Shown here: positions 6,284 through 14,501 of the stretch, one piece after another | Layout: the number at the start of each line of letters is the position of its first letter | Numbering within the stretch: the stretch's first letter is position 1 | Assembly (NCBI GenBank): GCA_964445985.1 | Contig: CAYUMU010000085.1 | Location: 1 to 29,209, forward strand | Direction: 5' to 3' | From: CAYUMU01 sp964445985 | Lineage (GTDB): Bacteria > Planctomycetota > Planctomycetia > Pirellulales > S012-138 | Length of the DNA stretch: 29,209 nt | Program-made: the position numbers and the translations under genes | The notes under the pieces: generated by a model | The model's input: the letters and a program-made list of their open reading frames with translations, nothing else | What the model was told of the DNA's origin: nothing | The model's database searches: none

Positions 6284-7732
6284 TCAGGCCAGCAGTTCGG
6301 TGACCACCCGCGCCGTCTGACCGTCGGTCAGCGTTTGCTCGCGGGCATTCCGCAAGAACGTGAGCCGCTCGTGATCGAGCCCAAACAGGTGCAACAGCGT
6401 GGCGTGATAGTCGGCATGGCTCACGCGACCTTCCAGGGCCTTGTGGCCAAATTCGTCGGTCGACCCGTGGGCGTAACCCGCTTTGAAGCCGCCGCCGGCC
6501 ACCCACATGCTAAAGCCGGCCGTGTTGTGGTCGCGGCCGAGCTTTTCGCGGCCGGCATCGTTTTGAATGACCGGCAGCCGGCCCATCTCTCCGCCCCAAT
6601 GAACCACGGTTGATTCCAGCAGGCCCCGCTGCTTGAGGTCTTGCACGAGCGCGGCCGAGGGTTGATCGACCTTGCCGCACGCCGCGGGAAGCGAGGTGAC
6701 AATCCGCCCATGGTGATCCCAGAACTGGTTCTGCGTGAAAACCTGCACGAACCGCACACCCCGTTCGATTAGCCGCCGGGCAACCAAACAACGGCTGCCG
6801 TACTCGCGGGTGACCGGGTTATCGAGACCGTACAGTTTGTGCGTGGCCGCCGTTTCTTGCTCGATATCCAAGGCGTCTTTCGCGGCCAACTGCATCTTGG
6901 CCGCCAACTCAAAGCTCGCCATGCGGGCTTGCAAATCGAGATTGCCAGGACGCTGTTCGTAGTGCCGCTGATTGAGCTGTTGCAGATACGAGAGCGAGCG
7001 GGCCTGCGGGGCGCCTTGCAGATGGGGTGGCGGATCGAGGTTCAAAATCCGCGGCTCTTGCGGGCGGACCACCGTGCCTTGGTAGAGCGAAGGGAGCCAA
7101 CCCTGGGACCAATTCTCCACGCCCATTACCGGCAATTGACCGGGGTCGATCAGGGCGACATAGGCCGGCAGATTCTGGGTCTCGGCCCCCAAGCCATAAG
7201 TGAGCCAACTGCCGAGCGAGGGCCGGCCGGCGACGATGCGGCCGGAGTTCATGGCCCGGATCGATTGGCCGTGGTTGTTCACGCTGGTGTGCATGGAGCG
7301 AATCAGCGTGATGTCGTCGGCCACCTCGGCCAGGCATGGCAACAGCTCGGAAATTTGCATACCGCTTTCTCCGCGGGGAGCAAATTTCCAAGGGCTGGCG
7401 AAAACCTTGCTGCTGGCCTGGGCGGCGTTGTCGTACTTGATTTCACCGGGGTACGTTTGGCCGTCGTACTTGGCCAAGGCTGGCTTGGGGTCGAACAGGT
7501 CCAAGTGGCTTGGCCCGCCCTGCATCCATAGCGAGATCATCGCCTTGGCCCTGGGTTCCACGTGCGGATGCTTGGGCAGCAGATCGAACCGCGGGGCTTC
7601 CAAGGGTGGCTGGGCCGGCGCCGCCTGGGCGTGGTCTTGCTGCAGCAAGGAACTCAGGGCCAATCCACCCAGTCCCCAGGCCCCGCGAGCTAAAAAGTGT
7701 CGCCGGCTGTTCCCTCGACAGGCATCCATCAT
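6284..7732 (-). CDS. DUF1501 protein with Tat-like leader
   Basis: The 482-residue product begins with a twin-arginine-type leader (SRRHFLARGAWGLGGLALSS). It continues as DUF1501, a sulfatase/alkaline-phosphatase-like fold abundant in planctomycetes. Recognisable parts are AMISLWMQGGPSHLDLFDPK, a middle segment RRLIERGVRFVQVF, and the C-terminal VVHWGGEMGRLP and DHNTAGFSMWVAGGGFKAGY motifs. The ATG at 7732 has GGGAG upstream; a second ATG follows directly at 7729 and a TTG lies at 7747. The biochemical role of DUF1501 proteins is not established; secretion in folded form is inferred from the leader. No DUF1549/DUF1553 partner is adjacent; the gene is followed instead by DUF1080. Confidence 0.88.
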   Translation of the reverse strand: MMDACRGNSRRHFLARGAWGLGGLALSSLLQQDHAQAAPAQPPLEAPRFDLLPKHPHVEPRAKAMISLWMQGGPSHLDLFDPKPALAKYDGQTYPGEIKYDNAAQASSKVFASPWKFAPRGESGMQISELLPCLAEVADDITLIRSMHTSVNNHGQSIRAMNSGRIVAGRPSLGSWLTYGLGAETQNLPAYVALIDPGQLPVMGVENWSQGWLPSLYQGTVVRPQEPRILNLDPPPHLQGAPQARSLSYLQQLNQRHYEQRPGNLDLQARMASFELAAKMQLAAKDALDIEQETAATHKLYGLDNPVTREYGSRCLVARRLIERGVRFVQVFTQNQFWDHHGRIVTSLPAACGKVDQPSAALVQDLKQRGLLESTVVHWGGEMGRLPVIQNDAGREKLGRDHNTAGFSMWVAGGGFKAGYAHGSTDEFGHKALEGRVSHADYHATLLHLFGLDHERLTFLRNAREQTLTDGQTARVVTELLA

Positions 7733-7786
7733 GGGCGGCTCCCGCAACGTGATTCAGGCGTGATGCAGCACTGGGGTGGCAGGGCA

Positions 7787-7811
7787 GAACGGCGACCGCG
7801 GCCCGCCGTTC
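7787..7811. repeat. Hairpin upstream of the DUF1501 gene
   Basis: GAACGGC (7787-7793) pairs with GCCGTTC (7805-7811) around an 11-nt loop. The right arm lies within CCCGCCGTTCGC (7802-7813), also found in the hairpin at 2127-2170. The rest of 7748-8003 holds no gene I can support. Confidence 0.4.
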
Positions 7812-8003
7812 GCATGAAGGGCAGGCCGGGCGGCGATCGCTCCTGGCAGGCAGGTTGTTCCCAAGGGAAGGACGGAGGGTTTTGCCGTTACGGCCAACAA
7901 CGCTCCAAGCGGCTTCCCATCGAACCATTCAGATGATAGCCGAAGCCCTGCTGCCATGCGAGTTTTCTTTGCCAGCCGCTCAGCCGCTCAGGCTGCCGAG
8001 GTT

Positions 8004-9971
8004 CTACCTTAACCGCCTGCTCGCGGCCGGCAACTCCACCAGCCGATAATGCCGCCGCTCGCCGCTGGCTTGCACGTGATCGTATTCCAACAGCGTACGG
8101 AACGCGTCGGTCGCGGCGTCTTGCTCCGCGTCGGCCAGCAACTTCCCCAGCTTGGTGCTATGCCGCACGCCGCTATCCTGGGCATCCATCAGCAGCAAAT
8201 GCGTGAAGCCGGCCGTCCGCAAGCAGCCATCGAGCGAACTGCCCGCAAATTGCTCGGGGTAGTTGGTTTCGCGACGATACACATTCTCGCGCGTCACTCG
8301 GCAGGGGAAGTAAAACAGGCGATAGTCCTGGCTCAAAATCACGGCATTTGCCGGCAGACTTGTGGCCGCAAATTGGGCGGCGGCAAACGAGGGATCGTGT
8401 TGCCGCAGATAGTCCTCGCGCGTTTCGCCGCCAAACACCACGGCCAGCGAGCCCTTGGCGCGCCCCACCGCCTGGGCCGTATTCAACGCCAACGCCGCCA
8501 GGCACACGGCCGAAACAGCCCTGGCCGGCAGCCCTCCCCAGCGATGGCACTCCCGCCACACGGCCGCCACCAGCACGGCCAGCAGCGGCACAATCGGCAG
8601 CAAGAACCGCACGTTCTGTCGCAGCCCAAACCATAACGCCAGGTACAGCGAGGCAATGCCCAGCAGCAACCAGAATTGCCGCTGCCGGCCAAGCAGCAGC
8701 ACGCCCGGCAAGGCGGCCAGAAACAAGGCTCCCAGTTGATTGCCCCGTCCGCCAAACCGCTCCGGTTGCATCGTCACTTGCCAGGGGGCGGTCAGCACGT
8801 CGGCCGCGCTCGTGGCCAAAGGGCGTTTGCTGGCTCGGTTGGTAGGAGGGCCGGCCGTGCCGAAGGTGTCGCCCAAGAAGGGATAAAGGGGATTTCCCCG
8901 CTCCATGGCCGTTCGTAAGTACCACGGACCCGCCACGCTCGCGGCCACCGTGCCCGCCACCAACACGCCCCGCCAGTGAATGGACGACCACCGGCGCGCT
9001 ACGATCAACCTGCCCAGCAGGGCAACCGCCACGGCCGTTACATAGAGGAGCGCCACGTACTTGGTCGAAAGCGCGGCGCCGATCATCAAGCCTGCCGGCA
9101 CAAAGGCCGAGGCCGCATTCCAAACGAACGAAGGGGGCGCGGTCCCCTCGCCGCCAACATTCGCCAGGCTCTCGGCTCGCCGCCAGGCCACCAACGCATA
9201 GGTTGAGAAGACCGCCAGCGCCAGGTCGTTAAAGGCCGCCCCCATTTGGTTGGTCACCGCCGGCGTGAGCACCGCAATCGTGGCCGCCACCCACGCCCAG
9301 CGTTTACCCAAAAGGTCGCGCGCCAACTCAAAGGTGGCCGCCGCCAACAACAGGCCAAACAGCCAGTGAACCAGTTGCGCCGTCACGGCCCCCTCGAGAG
9401 CCAAGGCCCACAGGAAAAGCATTTCGACCAACAGCGGGAAGGTGCTGTTGTCGTGGTAAGGTAGCGCGACAAAGCCGCCTTCCTGAAGATAGACTTTAGG
9501 AAGCGCCAAGTGGTAGCACAGCGCGTCGCCATCGACCGCGGGCGACAGCGCCACCAGCAAACTGCCCAGGGCCGCCGCCAACAACATGGCGTTTAGCAAA
9601 CTGAACCGACTCAGTCGCCGCGGCCGGTCGTCCGCGCCAATCAGGCAGCCATCGGCGGTCGTCACGCCTTGCAGCATGGCCAGCCGTTGCTGCACTTCAC
9701 GGCAGCGGGCTTCGGTTGTGAGCATGGCGGCGCCGGTCAGCGCGGCAATGCCCGTCGCCAGTTGAATGGCAAACGGATGCAACAGGCCGGCGAACGCCAG
9801 AACCATGAGTAGCGCCCCCGCCACCACCAGGCCCACGCAAAGGCGCCAGGCCAGCTGCGACCACGAGCCCTCGCGGGCCATCGGCCAGGTGCGCGCCAGC
9901 GGTTGCCCCAGCGCTGCCGCCGCCAGGGCAATCGCCAGCAAACACAGTAAAGAAGCCGTCGTGGCTATCAT
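8004..9971 (-). CDS. GT39/ArnT-like polytopic membrane glycosyltransferase
   Basis: This 655-residue protein has many hydrophobic segments across its first 500 residues and an extracytoplasmic-looking C-terminal tail. It resembles GT-C enzymes of the dolichyl-phosphate-mannose transferase/ArnT superfamily, which move a sugar from a polyprenyl-phosphate carrier onto a lipid or protein outside the membrane. The first loop contains SPAVDGDALCYHLALPKVYL with acidic residues where the family has its catalytic Asp. Further on are NQMGAAFNDLALAVFSTYAL and GPWYLRTAMERGNPLYPFLG, the latter a very typical segment. It is the last gene of the glycan operon, 68 nt after the small membrane protein. Donor and acceptor are unknown. 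Confidence 0.8.
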   Translation of the reverse strand: MIATTASLLCLLAIALAAAALGQPLARTWPMAREGSWSQLAWRLCVGLVVAGALLMVLAFAGLLHPFAIQLATGIAALTGAAMLTTEARCREVQQRLAMLQGVTTADGCLIGADDRPRRLSRFSLLNAMLLAAALGSLLVALSPAVDGDALCYHLALPKVYLQEGGFVALPYHDNSTFPLLVEMLFLWALALEGAVTAQLVHWLFGLLLAAATFELARDLLGKRWAWVAATIAVLTPAVTNQMGAAFNDLALAVFSTYALVAWRRAESLANVGGEGTAPPSFVWNAASAFVPAGLMIGAALSTKYVALLYVTAVAVALLGRLIVARRWSSIHWRGVLVAGTVAASVAGPWYLRTAMERGNPLYPFLGDTFGTAGPPTNRASKRPLATSAADVLTAPWQVTMQPERFGGRGNQLGALFLAALPGVLLLGRQRQFWLLLGIASLYLALWFGLRQNVRFLLPIVPLLAVLVAAVWRECHRWGGLPARAVSAVCLAALALNTAQAVGRAKGSLAVVFGGETREDYLRQHDPSFAAAQFAATSLPANAVILSQDYRLFYFPCRVTRENVYRRETNYPEQFAGSSLDGCLRTAGFTHLLLMDAQDSGVRHSTKLGKLLADAEQDAATDAFRTLLEYDHVQASGERRHYRLVELPAASRRLR

Positions 9972-10039
9972 GGTTGGAACACCAGCTCCTGCCGATCATC
10001 CGCGAAATTCGCCGCAACCGCCCCGTCGTAAAGAGCCGC

Positions 10040-10318
10040 TCAGTAGTTCCGGCCCCAACTCTGCAACATCCAGCTAAAATGGCACGCCACGGCAATCAGC
10101 ATCCACACCGTCAGCGCCCACACCGCGATCACCACCCAGGGCGAAGCAGCCCGCGAGGGCCGCGCTTCGCCTTCTTCGCTGTTGCCAAACAATAGCGCGG
10201 CCGCTGCCCGGTGGGCACGCTGCTTTTGCTCTGCCGTCGCAGGCGGCAACTCCTGGCTCCCCCAGCCGCCGCGTTTGAAGTCGGGCGACATCAATTGCTT
10301 GCGATTCGGAGCGATCAT
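10040..10318 (-). CDS. Small single-pass membrane protein of the glycan operon
   Basis: I do not recognise this 92-residue protein. Its start overlaps the stop of the GT9 gene as ATGA (10318-10315), which strongly supports translation. Residues 1-60 are polar and charged; a single hydrophobic segment near the C-terminus (about 64-84, WVVIAVWALTVWMLIAVACH) should span the membrane, leaving a short tail. The frame is open further upstream, but that part overlaps the GT9 gene. It sits between a heptosyltransferase-like and a polytopic glycosyltransferase gene and could be an accessory or anchoring subunit; that is inference. Confidence 0.7.
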   Translation of the reverse strand: MIAPNRKQLMSPDFKRGGWGSQELPPATAEQKQRAHRAAAALLFGNSEEGEARPSRAASPWVVIAVWALTVWMLIAVACHFSWMLQSWGRNY

Positions 10319-11841
10319 GACCGCGGGACCTCCATGGGGCGAGTGAGCAATGGCTGGTGATCTACCGCTGGCAATTCGCGTGCCGCCTGGGTGACCGGTA
10401 GCTCCGCCGACTTGGGAACAGGCGCCCGCGAACCATGGCCGCGATCGAGGCGAAATCGCCGGTTCGTCGCTCGCGAACCGCCCATCGCCGCCGCATTTCG
10501 CTCGGCCGTCTCCAGTTGAACCAGCTCGCTCGGCTCGAAGCCATCTACCCCGTCCGCCACAGGCAGCCACCGCGCCGCCGCCTGGGCCACGCTCGCTGGC
10601 TGCACGCCCACCATGCACGGATGATCGGCCAGAGGGCAGCTTTGCCGATGGCAGGGCGAACAAGCCGGCTGATTTCGCACCAACTCCACTTCCGTTCCCC
10701 AGGGAGACCATTGATGGGGATTGTTGGTGCCGCTAAAGATCGCCACCACCGGCGTGCCCACCGCCGCCGCCAGATGCGCCGGCCCCGAGTCGGCCCCAAT
10801 CAACAGATCGGCCCGCTGCAGCAAAGCGGCCAGCGAATGCACTGTCAATTTGCCCGTCCAATCCACCACCCCCCGCAGGGCGCCGCCAGCCAATACCTGC
10901 TGGGCGATGGCGCGATCCTGGTCCGCTCCCACCAGCACCACGCTCGCGTTATGACGCACGATCAACCGGCCCAGCAACTCGCGCCAATGCCACGCCGGCC
11001 ACCGTTTGGTTGCCGTGCCAGCGCCCACATGCATCACCACCAGAGGGCCTGCCCCCACCCGCGATGCAGCCGGCCGTTGGTTCAAGAGTCTGGGCCTGCC
11101 CTCTATTCCCTGCCCTCGCAATTGCGCGTCGGTAGCCTCGATGGCCTTCAGGCTGGGCCGCAGAACCGGCGTCACTTCGTCTTCCGTGGCGTCGGCAAAG
11201 AGTGTCCGCAGCAAGGCCAAACGCGATAGCACTTCGTGCCGGCCGCGATGGTAGGGCACGCTGTCGGTCAGCAAAAATCCTCCGCCGCCGCAATTCCATC
11301 CCAATCGTCGCTTGGCCCCCGTCAGCCACATCAGCGCCGCATGCGGAAACTCGCCTCGTACGTCAATCACCAGGTCGTACCGCTGCCGCCGCAGTTGCCA
11401 GCCACAACGCACCAGCGCGGTTACCCATCGCCAGCCACGCGTGGCCGCGAAGCGGTTCTCCTTCAACACTCGCACCCGCCGCACATGCCCGATCCGTCGG
11501 AAGACGGCCACATTCCAAGGCGCCGCCAGCACGTCGATCCGTGCCCCCGAATACCGCCGCGCCAGGGCCGACACCAGCCCCGTCGACAAAATGGCGTCGC
11601 CCAAATGATCCAACTGCACCAGCAAGATCCGTTGAATGTCGTGGCCCTGCTGGTCGAGAGGGCGGCGATTTCGTCGCGCGGCGGCCAGCAGCAGCTTGCC
11701 AGGCCCCCACAGCAGCCAGCCGAGCGTGTCGATCACGGCAAACATCAGCCGCCAGCGGAGCCGCACATAACGGTAACAGCCGAGGAATCGTTGCGGATGA
11801 ATGCGATATTTGGCGGCATCTTTGCCGGGCGAGCGGGTCAT
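10315..11841 (-). CDS. Glycosyltransferase family 9 (heptosyltransferase-like)
   Basis: The 508-residue protein is a GT9 enzyme, the family of LPS core heptosyltransferases WaaC/WaaF. The N-terminal domain has RILLVQLDHLGDAILSTGLV (about residues 80-100). The C-terminal domain has VVMHVGAGTATKRWPAWHW and the donor-site segment LIGADSGPAHLAAAVGTPVV, followed by GTNNPHQWSPWG and the Cys-rich stretch CSPCHRQSCPLADHPCM common in WaaF-like proteins. The preferred start is the ATG at 11841, overlapping the GT4 stop as ATGA; an in-frame ATG at 11868 would overlap GT4 by 31 nt. The N-terminal 75 residues and the C-terminal 90 are extensions. It should add a heptose or related sugar to a core oligosaccharide in the cytoplasm; the donor is unproven. 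Confidence 0.87.
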   Translation of the reverse strand: MTRSPGKDAAKYRIHPQRFLGCYRYVRLRWRLMFAVIDTLGWLLWGPGKLLLAAARRNRRPLDQQGHDIQRILLVQLDHLGDAILSTGLVSALARRYSGARIDVLAAPWNVAVFRRIGHVRRVRVLKENRFAATRGWRWVTALVRCGWQLRRQRYDLVIDVRGEFPHAALMWLTGAKRRLGWNCGGGGFLLTDSVPYHRGRHEVLSRLALLRTLFADATEDEVTPVLRPSLKAIEATDAQLRGQGIEGRPRLLNQRPAASRVGAGPLVVMHVGAGTATKRWPAWHWRELLGRLIVRHNASVVLVGADQDRAIAQQVLAGGALRGVVDWTGKLTVHSLAALLQRADLLIGADSGPAHLAAAVGTPVVAIFSGTNNPHQWSPWGTEVELVRNQPACSPCHRQSCPLADHPCMVGVQPASVAQAAARWLPVADGVDGFEPSELVQLETAERNAAAMGGSRATNRRFRLDRGHGSRAPVPKSAELPVTQAARELPAVDHQPLLTRPMEVPRS

Positions 11842-13019
11842 GCGCCGGCCTCGCGGGAATGTGAGCATGCGACAACCTTCTCCGCGAACGCGGAATGGGG
11901 GAGACGTGCGTAGGCCGACGCCGTCGCGAGCGCGGCGGCCTGCCAGGAGAAATGACGGGAAATGTGCGAGGCGCGGCCAGCCGATCGCTCCTCGTAATAC
12001 GCGGCCAACACCTCGCGGCGAATGGCAACCCGATCCGAAGGCGAAACATACCGGGCCCAGTCGCCAAAGTACTCGCGCGTGCAGCCTCGATCGGTCACCA
12101 CCAGCGGAGTCCCACTGAGACCCGCTTCCAGCGCCGCCAGGCCGGGCGTTTCAAACCAACTGGTCAGCGCCAGGCATCGCGCGGCCGCGTAGGCGCTCGC
12201 CAGCAACTCGCCCTCATGATCCAATCGCGATAAGAACGTCACCTTGCCATCGGCCGCCGCCTGGCAGGCATCCAGGTACGGCTCTTGGCCCGGCACGGCG
12301 TCGCCCACAATCACCACAGGCACGCCCGTTCCGCGCATGGCCTGCAAAAACCCTAACTGATTTTTCCGAGGTTCAATCCGCCCGGCAAACAGCACGAAGT
12401 CGCGCAGACCGTAAGCTTGCACGAATGCCGAGGGCGTGGCCGCGGCAAATCGGGCCGCGGCCGCATTGGGCACCACCGCGATCTTTTCGGCCGGAATCAG
12501 AAAGTAACGCTGCAACTGCTCCGCCTCGGCCGCCGAGTTGGGCAGCAGCACGTGGGCCAGTTGATACAGCCGTTTTCGCCACGAAGGCAACCGCGGCGCC
12601 GCGGCTCGCAACGAAAACTTGGCGGCCCGCGTGCCGCGAAGCCACAACGGCCCCGACTCCCCAGCCACGGCCTCCCACGAAAACCAGGCAATCGTGGACA
12701 CCGCAATCCGCGCCCCTCGCCGCCGGGCTTCCAGCGCCAGCGGCACAAATTCCTGGCAACTGCCAAAGAAATGCACCCAGTCGCCCGGTCGTAGCGTGTG
12801 CAGTTCAGGGCGTTCCACGCGCACATTCAGCCCCAACTCGGCCAACGCCTCGGCCGTGGCTAGCAATTGCGTTTCGCCACCCCCCGGCGCCTGCATCGCT
12901 CCCGTCTTGGCCACCAGGTAAATGGCGCCGCACGAATGGGCAAAGCCTTTCGACAGCCCCTCCGCGGCAAAGGTCATTGCTGCCGGCGGCGAACCCAGTC
13001 GATCGATGCGGTGGAACAT
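11838..13019 (-). CDS. Glycosyltransferase family 4 (GT-B fold)
   Basis: The 393-residue protein shows the GT4 pattern. An N-terminal acceptor domain contains AMQAPGGGETQLLATAEALA. The C-terminal donor domain has VLFAGRIEPRKNQLGFLQAM, the loop FLSRLDHEGELLASAYAAAR, and the E-x7-E motif in SWFETPGLAALEAGLSGTPL. Such enzymes transfer sugars from nucleotide donors with retention of configuration on the inner face of the membrane. The ATG at 13019 gives the full frame; a start at the Met of MTFAAEG (12977) is possible. It begins 9 nt after the deacetylase-like gene and ends in an ATGA overlap with GT9, so it is part of the same operon. Specificity cannot be read from the sequence. Confidence 0.87.
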   Translation of the reverse strand: MFHRIDRLGSPPAAMTFAAEGLSKGFAHSCGAIYLVAKTGAMQAPGGGETQLLATAEALAELGLNVRVERPELHTLRPGDWVHFFGSCQEFVPLALEARRRGARIAVSTIAWFSWEAVAGESGPLWLRGTRAAKFSLRAAAPRLPSWRKRLYQLAHVLLPNSAAEAEQLQRYFLIPAEKIAVVPNAAAARFAAATPSAFVQAYGLRDFVLFAGRIEPRKNQLGFLQAMRGTGVPVVIVGDAVPGQEPYLDACQAAADGKVTFLSRLDHEGELLASAYAAARCLALTSWFETPGLAALEAGLSGTPLVVTDRGCTREYFGDWARYVSPSDRVAIRREVLAAYYEERSAGRASHISRHFSWQAAALATASAYARLPHSAFAEKVVACSHSREAGA

Positions 13020-13028
13020 AACACCCAG

Positions 13029-14501
13029 CTACGGTTTGAGCATGCGAAGGGTCTTTTTCATCAAGCTGCGCCAATCGCGCACGCGAATCTCTCGAACCGG
13101 AGTCACGCGTTCCCAGTCCAGGTAACGCAGCAGGGCCGATTTGAGGGGCTGGCCGCCATCCACGCGCACCGGCTGAAAGCCCGAGGCTTTGACCGACCGC
13201 CGCTGATACGCCAGGGCCGAGGGCTGAAGCTTCATTTCCGAACCATCCCAAGGCAGCGTGGCCACCAGGTCGCCACGCCACAGGTTCAAGCTGGCTCGTA
13301 CGCCGCCCGTCGGCAGTTGGCCGCTAATGACCAGGTTGTCGCCGTTGCGCCGCAGTTGCAGCCGTATCGCCAACCGCTGTCGCCACCAGGCCGCGAACTC
13401 AGCCAGCGTGGTTTTCCAAATGGCCGCAAAGCCGGCGATGGTGCTAAAGGTTTCTTGCAATAGCTCCGGATAACGTCCCACGCGGCCATCGGGGTGCCCA
13501 TACAAGAACACCGGTTCGCTCGCTTCGTACTTCACCCGAGCCACCCGTTCAAAGTGCTCCAGCGTGGCCGTGGCCGCATCCTTGAACAACTTGCAACGCC
13601 CCTCCTCGTCGATCCGCGGCACTTTGCCCAGCGAAACCAGCGCCGCTTCCATCACCACGCCCAGGCACAAGGGGTGGATGGGAATCTGCAGCACTTTGCT
13701 CCCTTCCGGATAGAACGGCAAATCGTCGTGCGCCAGCCCAAACTCCGAACTGTGATCCATCTGCAGGGCGTTGAGCGCCACCTGCAAGCCCGGGTTGCTG
13801 CGACCGTGCGGCGCCACGAAGCCCACCGGCTCCAGCCCCGCCGCCCTCAGCCCTTCGATGCCCCGTCGCACGTTGCGATGGTTATCGGCCGCATTAAGGT
13901 AGGTGTGATGCCAGTAGCCATGCGAGCCCACATGCAGCCCGCGAAGCTGCGCCAACGGCTCGGCATGCTCGGCGTGCGTCGATGCGCACACATAGTGGCT
14001 GGTCGCCCCTTCCCAACCGGCAATGGCCGTCATCGTGCGCTGAAAGTCTTTCGGAATGAACTCATCGTGATCGAACCGAAAGTTGAACGCGCTGCGATAG
14101 GGGAACGGAAACGCGCCGATGGTGAGCCACAGCCCTCCGCGGTGTTCGATCTCTTTGCGGAGGCGCAATGCCAGCCGCTTGCGCACGGCCCGCCGCTGCA
14201 CCAGGCCAATCTCTTCGGTCACGTCCCACTCGCCCAGCCGCCAGCGGTGCAGCGCGCTGCGGGTGTCTTCGAGCGGCGCGAAGGGATCGCCCCCCGCGCC
14301 CTTGCGAAACCGGTCCACGTTGATGGCCTCTTGCCCCGGCGTCAGCTCAGGCCGCGGCGCGCATTGGCCGTCGTACAGCACAAACCGCGTGGCGCTCGCC
14401 GCCGGTTGCCACGGTTGACATGGCACCCCTTCCTGCTCGAGCACGTGCCGCAGCCCCGCCGGAACGCGGGCCAGGCTCAAAGGTAATAATGGCAAATCCA
14501 T
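13029..14501 (-). CDS. Polysaccharide deacetylase-like (NodB-fold) protein
   Basis: This 490-residue protein carries a NodB-like deacetylase fold at about residues 136-290. The metal/catalytic motif 1 appears as FRFDHDEF (141-148), motif 2 as G-S-H-G-Y-W-H-H (192-199), and motif 3 as F-V-A-P-H-G (228-233). The flanks are unrelated: 130 residues at the N-terminus, and a C-terminal domain of about 170 residues with beta-rich segments. No signal peptide is visible, unlike secreted CE4 enzymes, so it probably acts in the cytoplasm on a nucleotide sugar or lipid-linked intermediate, or has a binding role. Its ATG directly follows the TAA of the upstream GT2 gene. Deacetylation of an N-acetylated sugar in the glycan is plausible, not shown. 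Confidence 0.7.
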   Translation of the reverse strand: MDLPLLPLSLARVPAGLRHVLEQEGVPCQPWQPAASATRFVLYDGQCAPRPELTPGQEAINVDRFRKGAGGDPFAPLEDTRSALHRWRLGEWDVTEEIGLVQRRAVRKRLALRLRKEIEHRGGLWLTIGAFPFPYRSAFNFRFDHDEFIPKDFQRTMTAIAGWEGATSHYVCASTHAEHAEPLAQLRGLHVGSHGYWHHTYLNAADNHRNVRRGIEGLRAAGLEPVGFVAPHGRSNPGLQVALNALQMDHSSEFGLAHDDLPFYPEGSKVLQIPIHPLCLGVVMEAALVSLGKVPRIDEEGRCKLFKDAATATLEHFERVARVKYEASEPVFLYGHPDGRVGRYPELLQETFSTIAGFAAIWKTTLAEFAAWWRQRLAIRLQLRRNGDNLVISGQLPTGGVRASLNLWRGDLVATLPWDGSEMKLQPSALAYQRRSVKASGFQPVRVDGGQPLKSALLRYLDWERVTPVREIRVRDWRSLMKKTLRMLKP

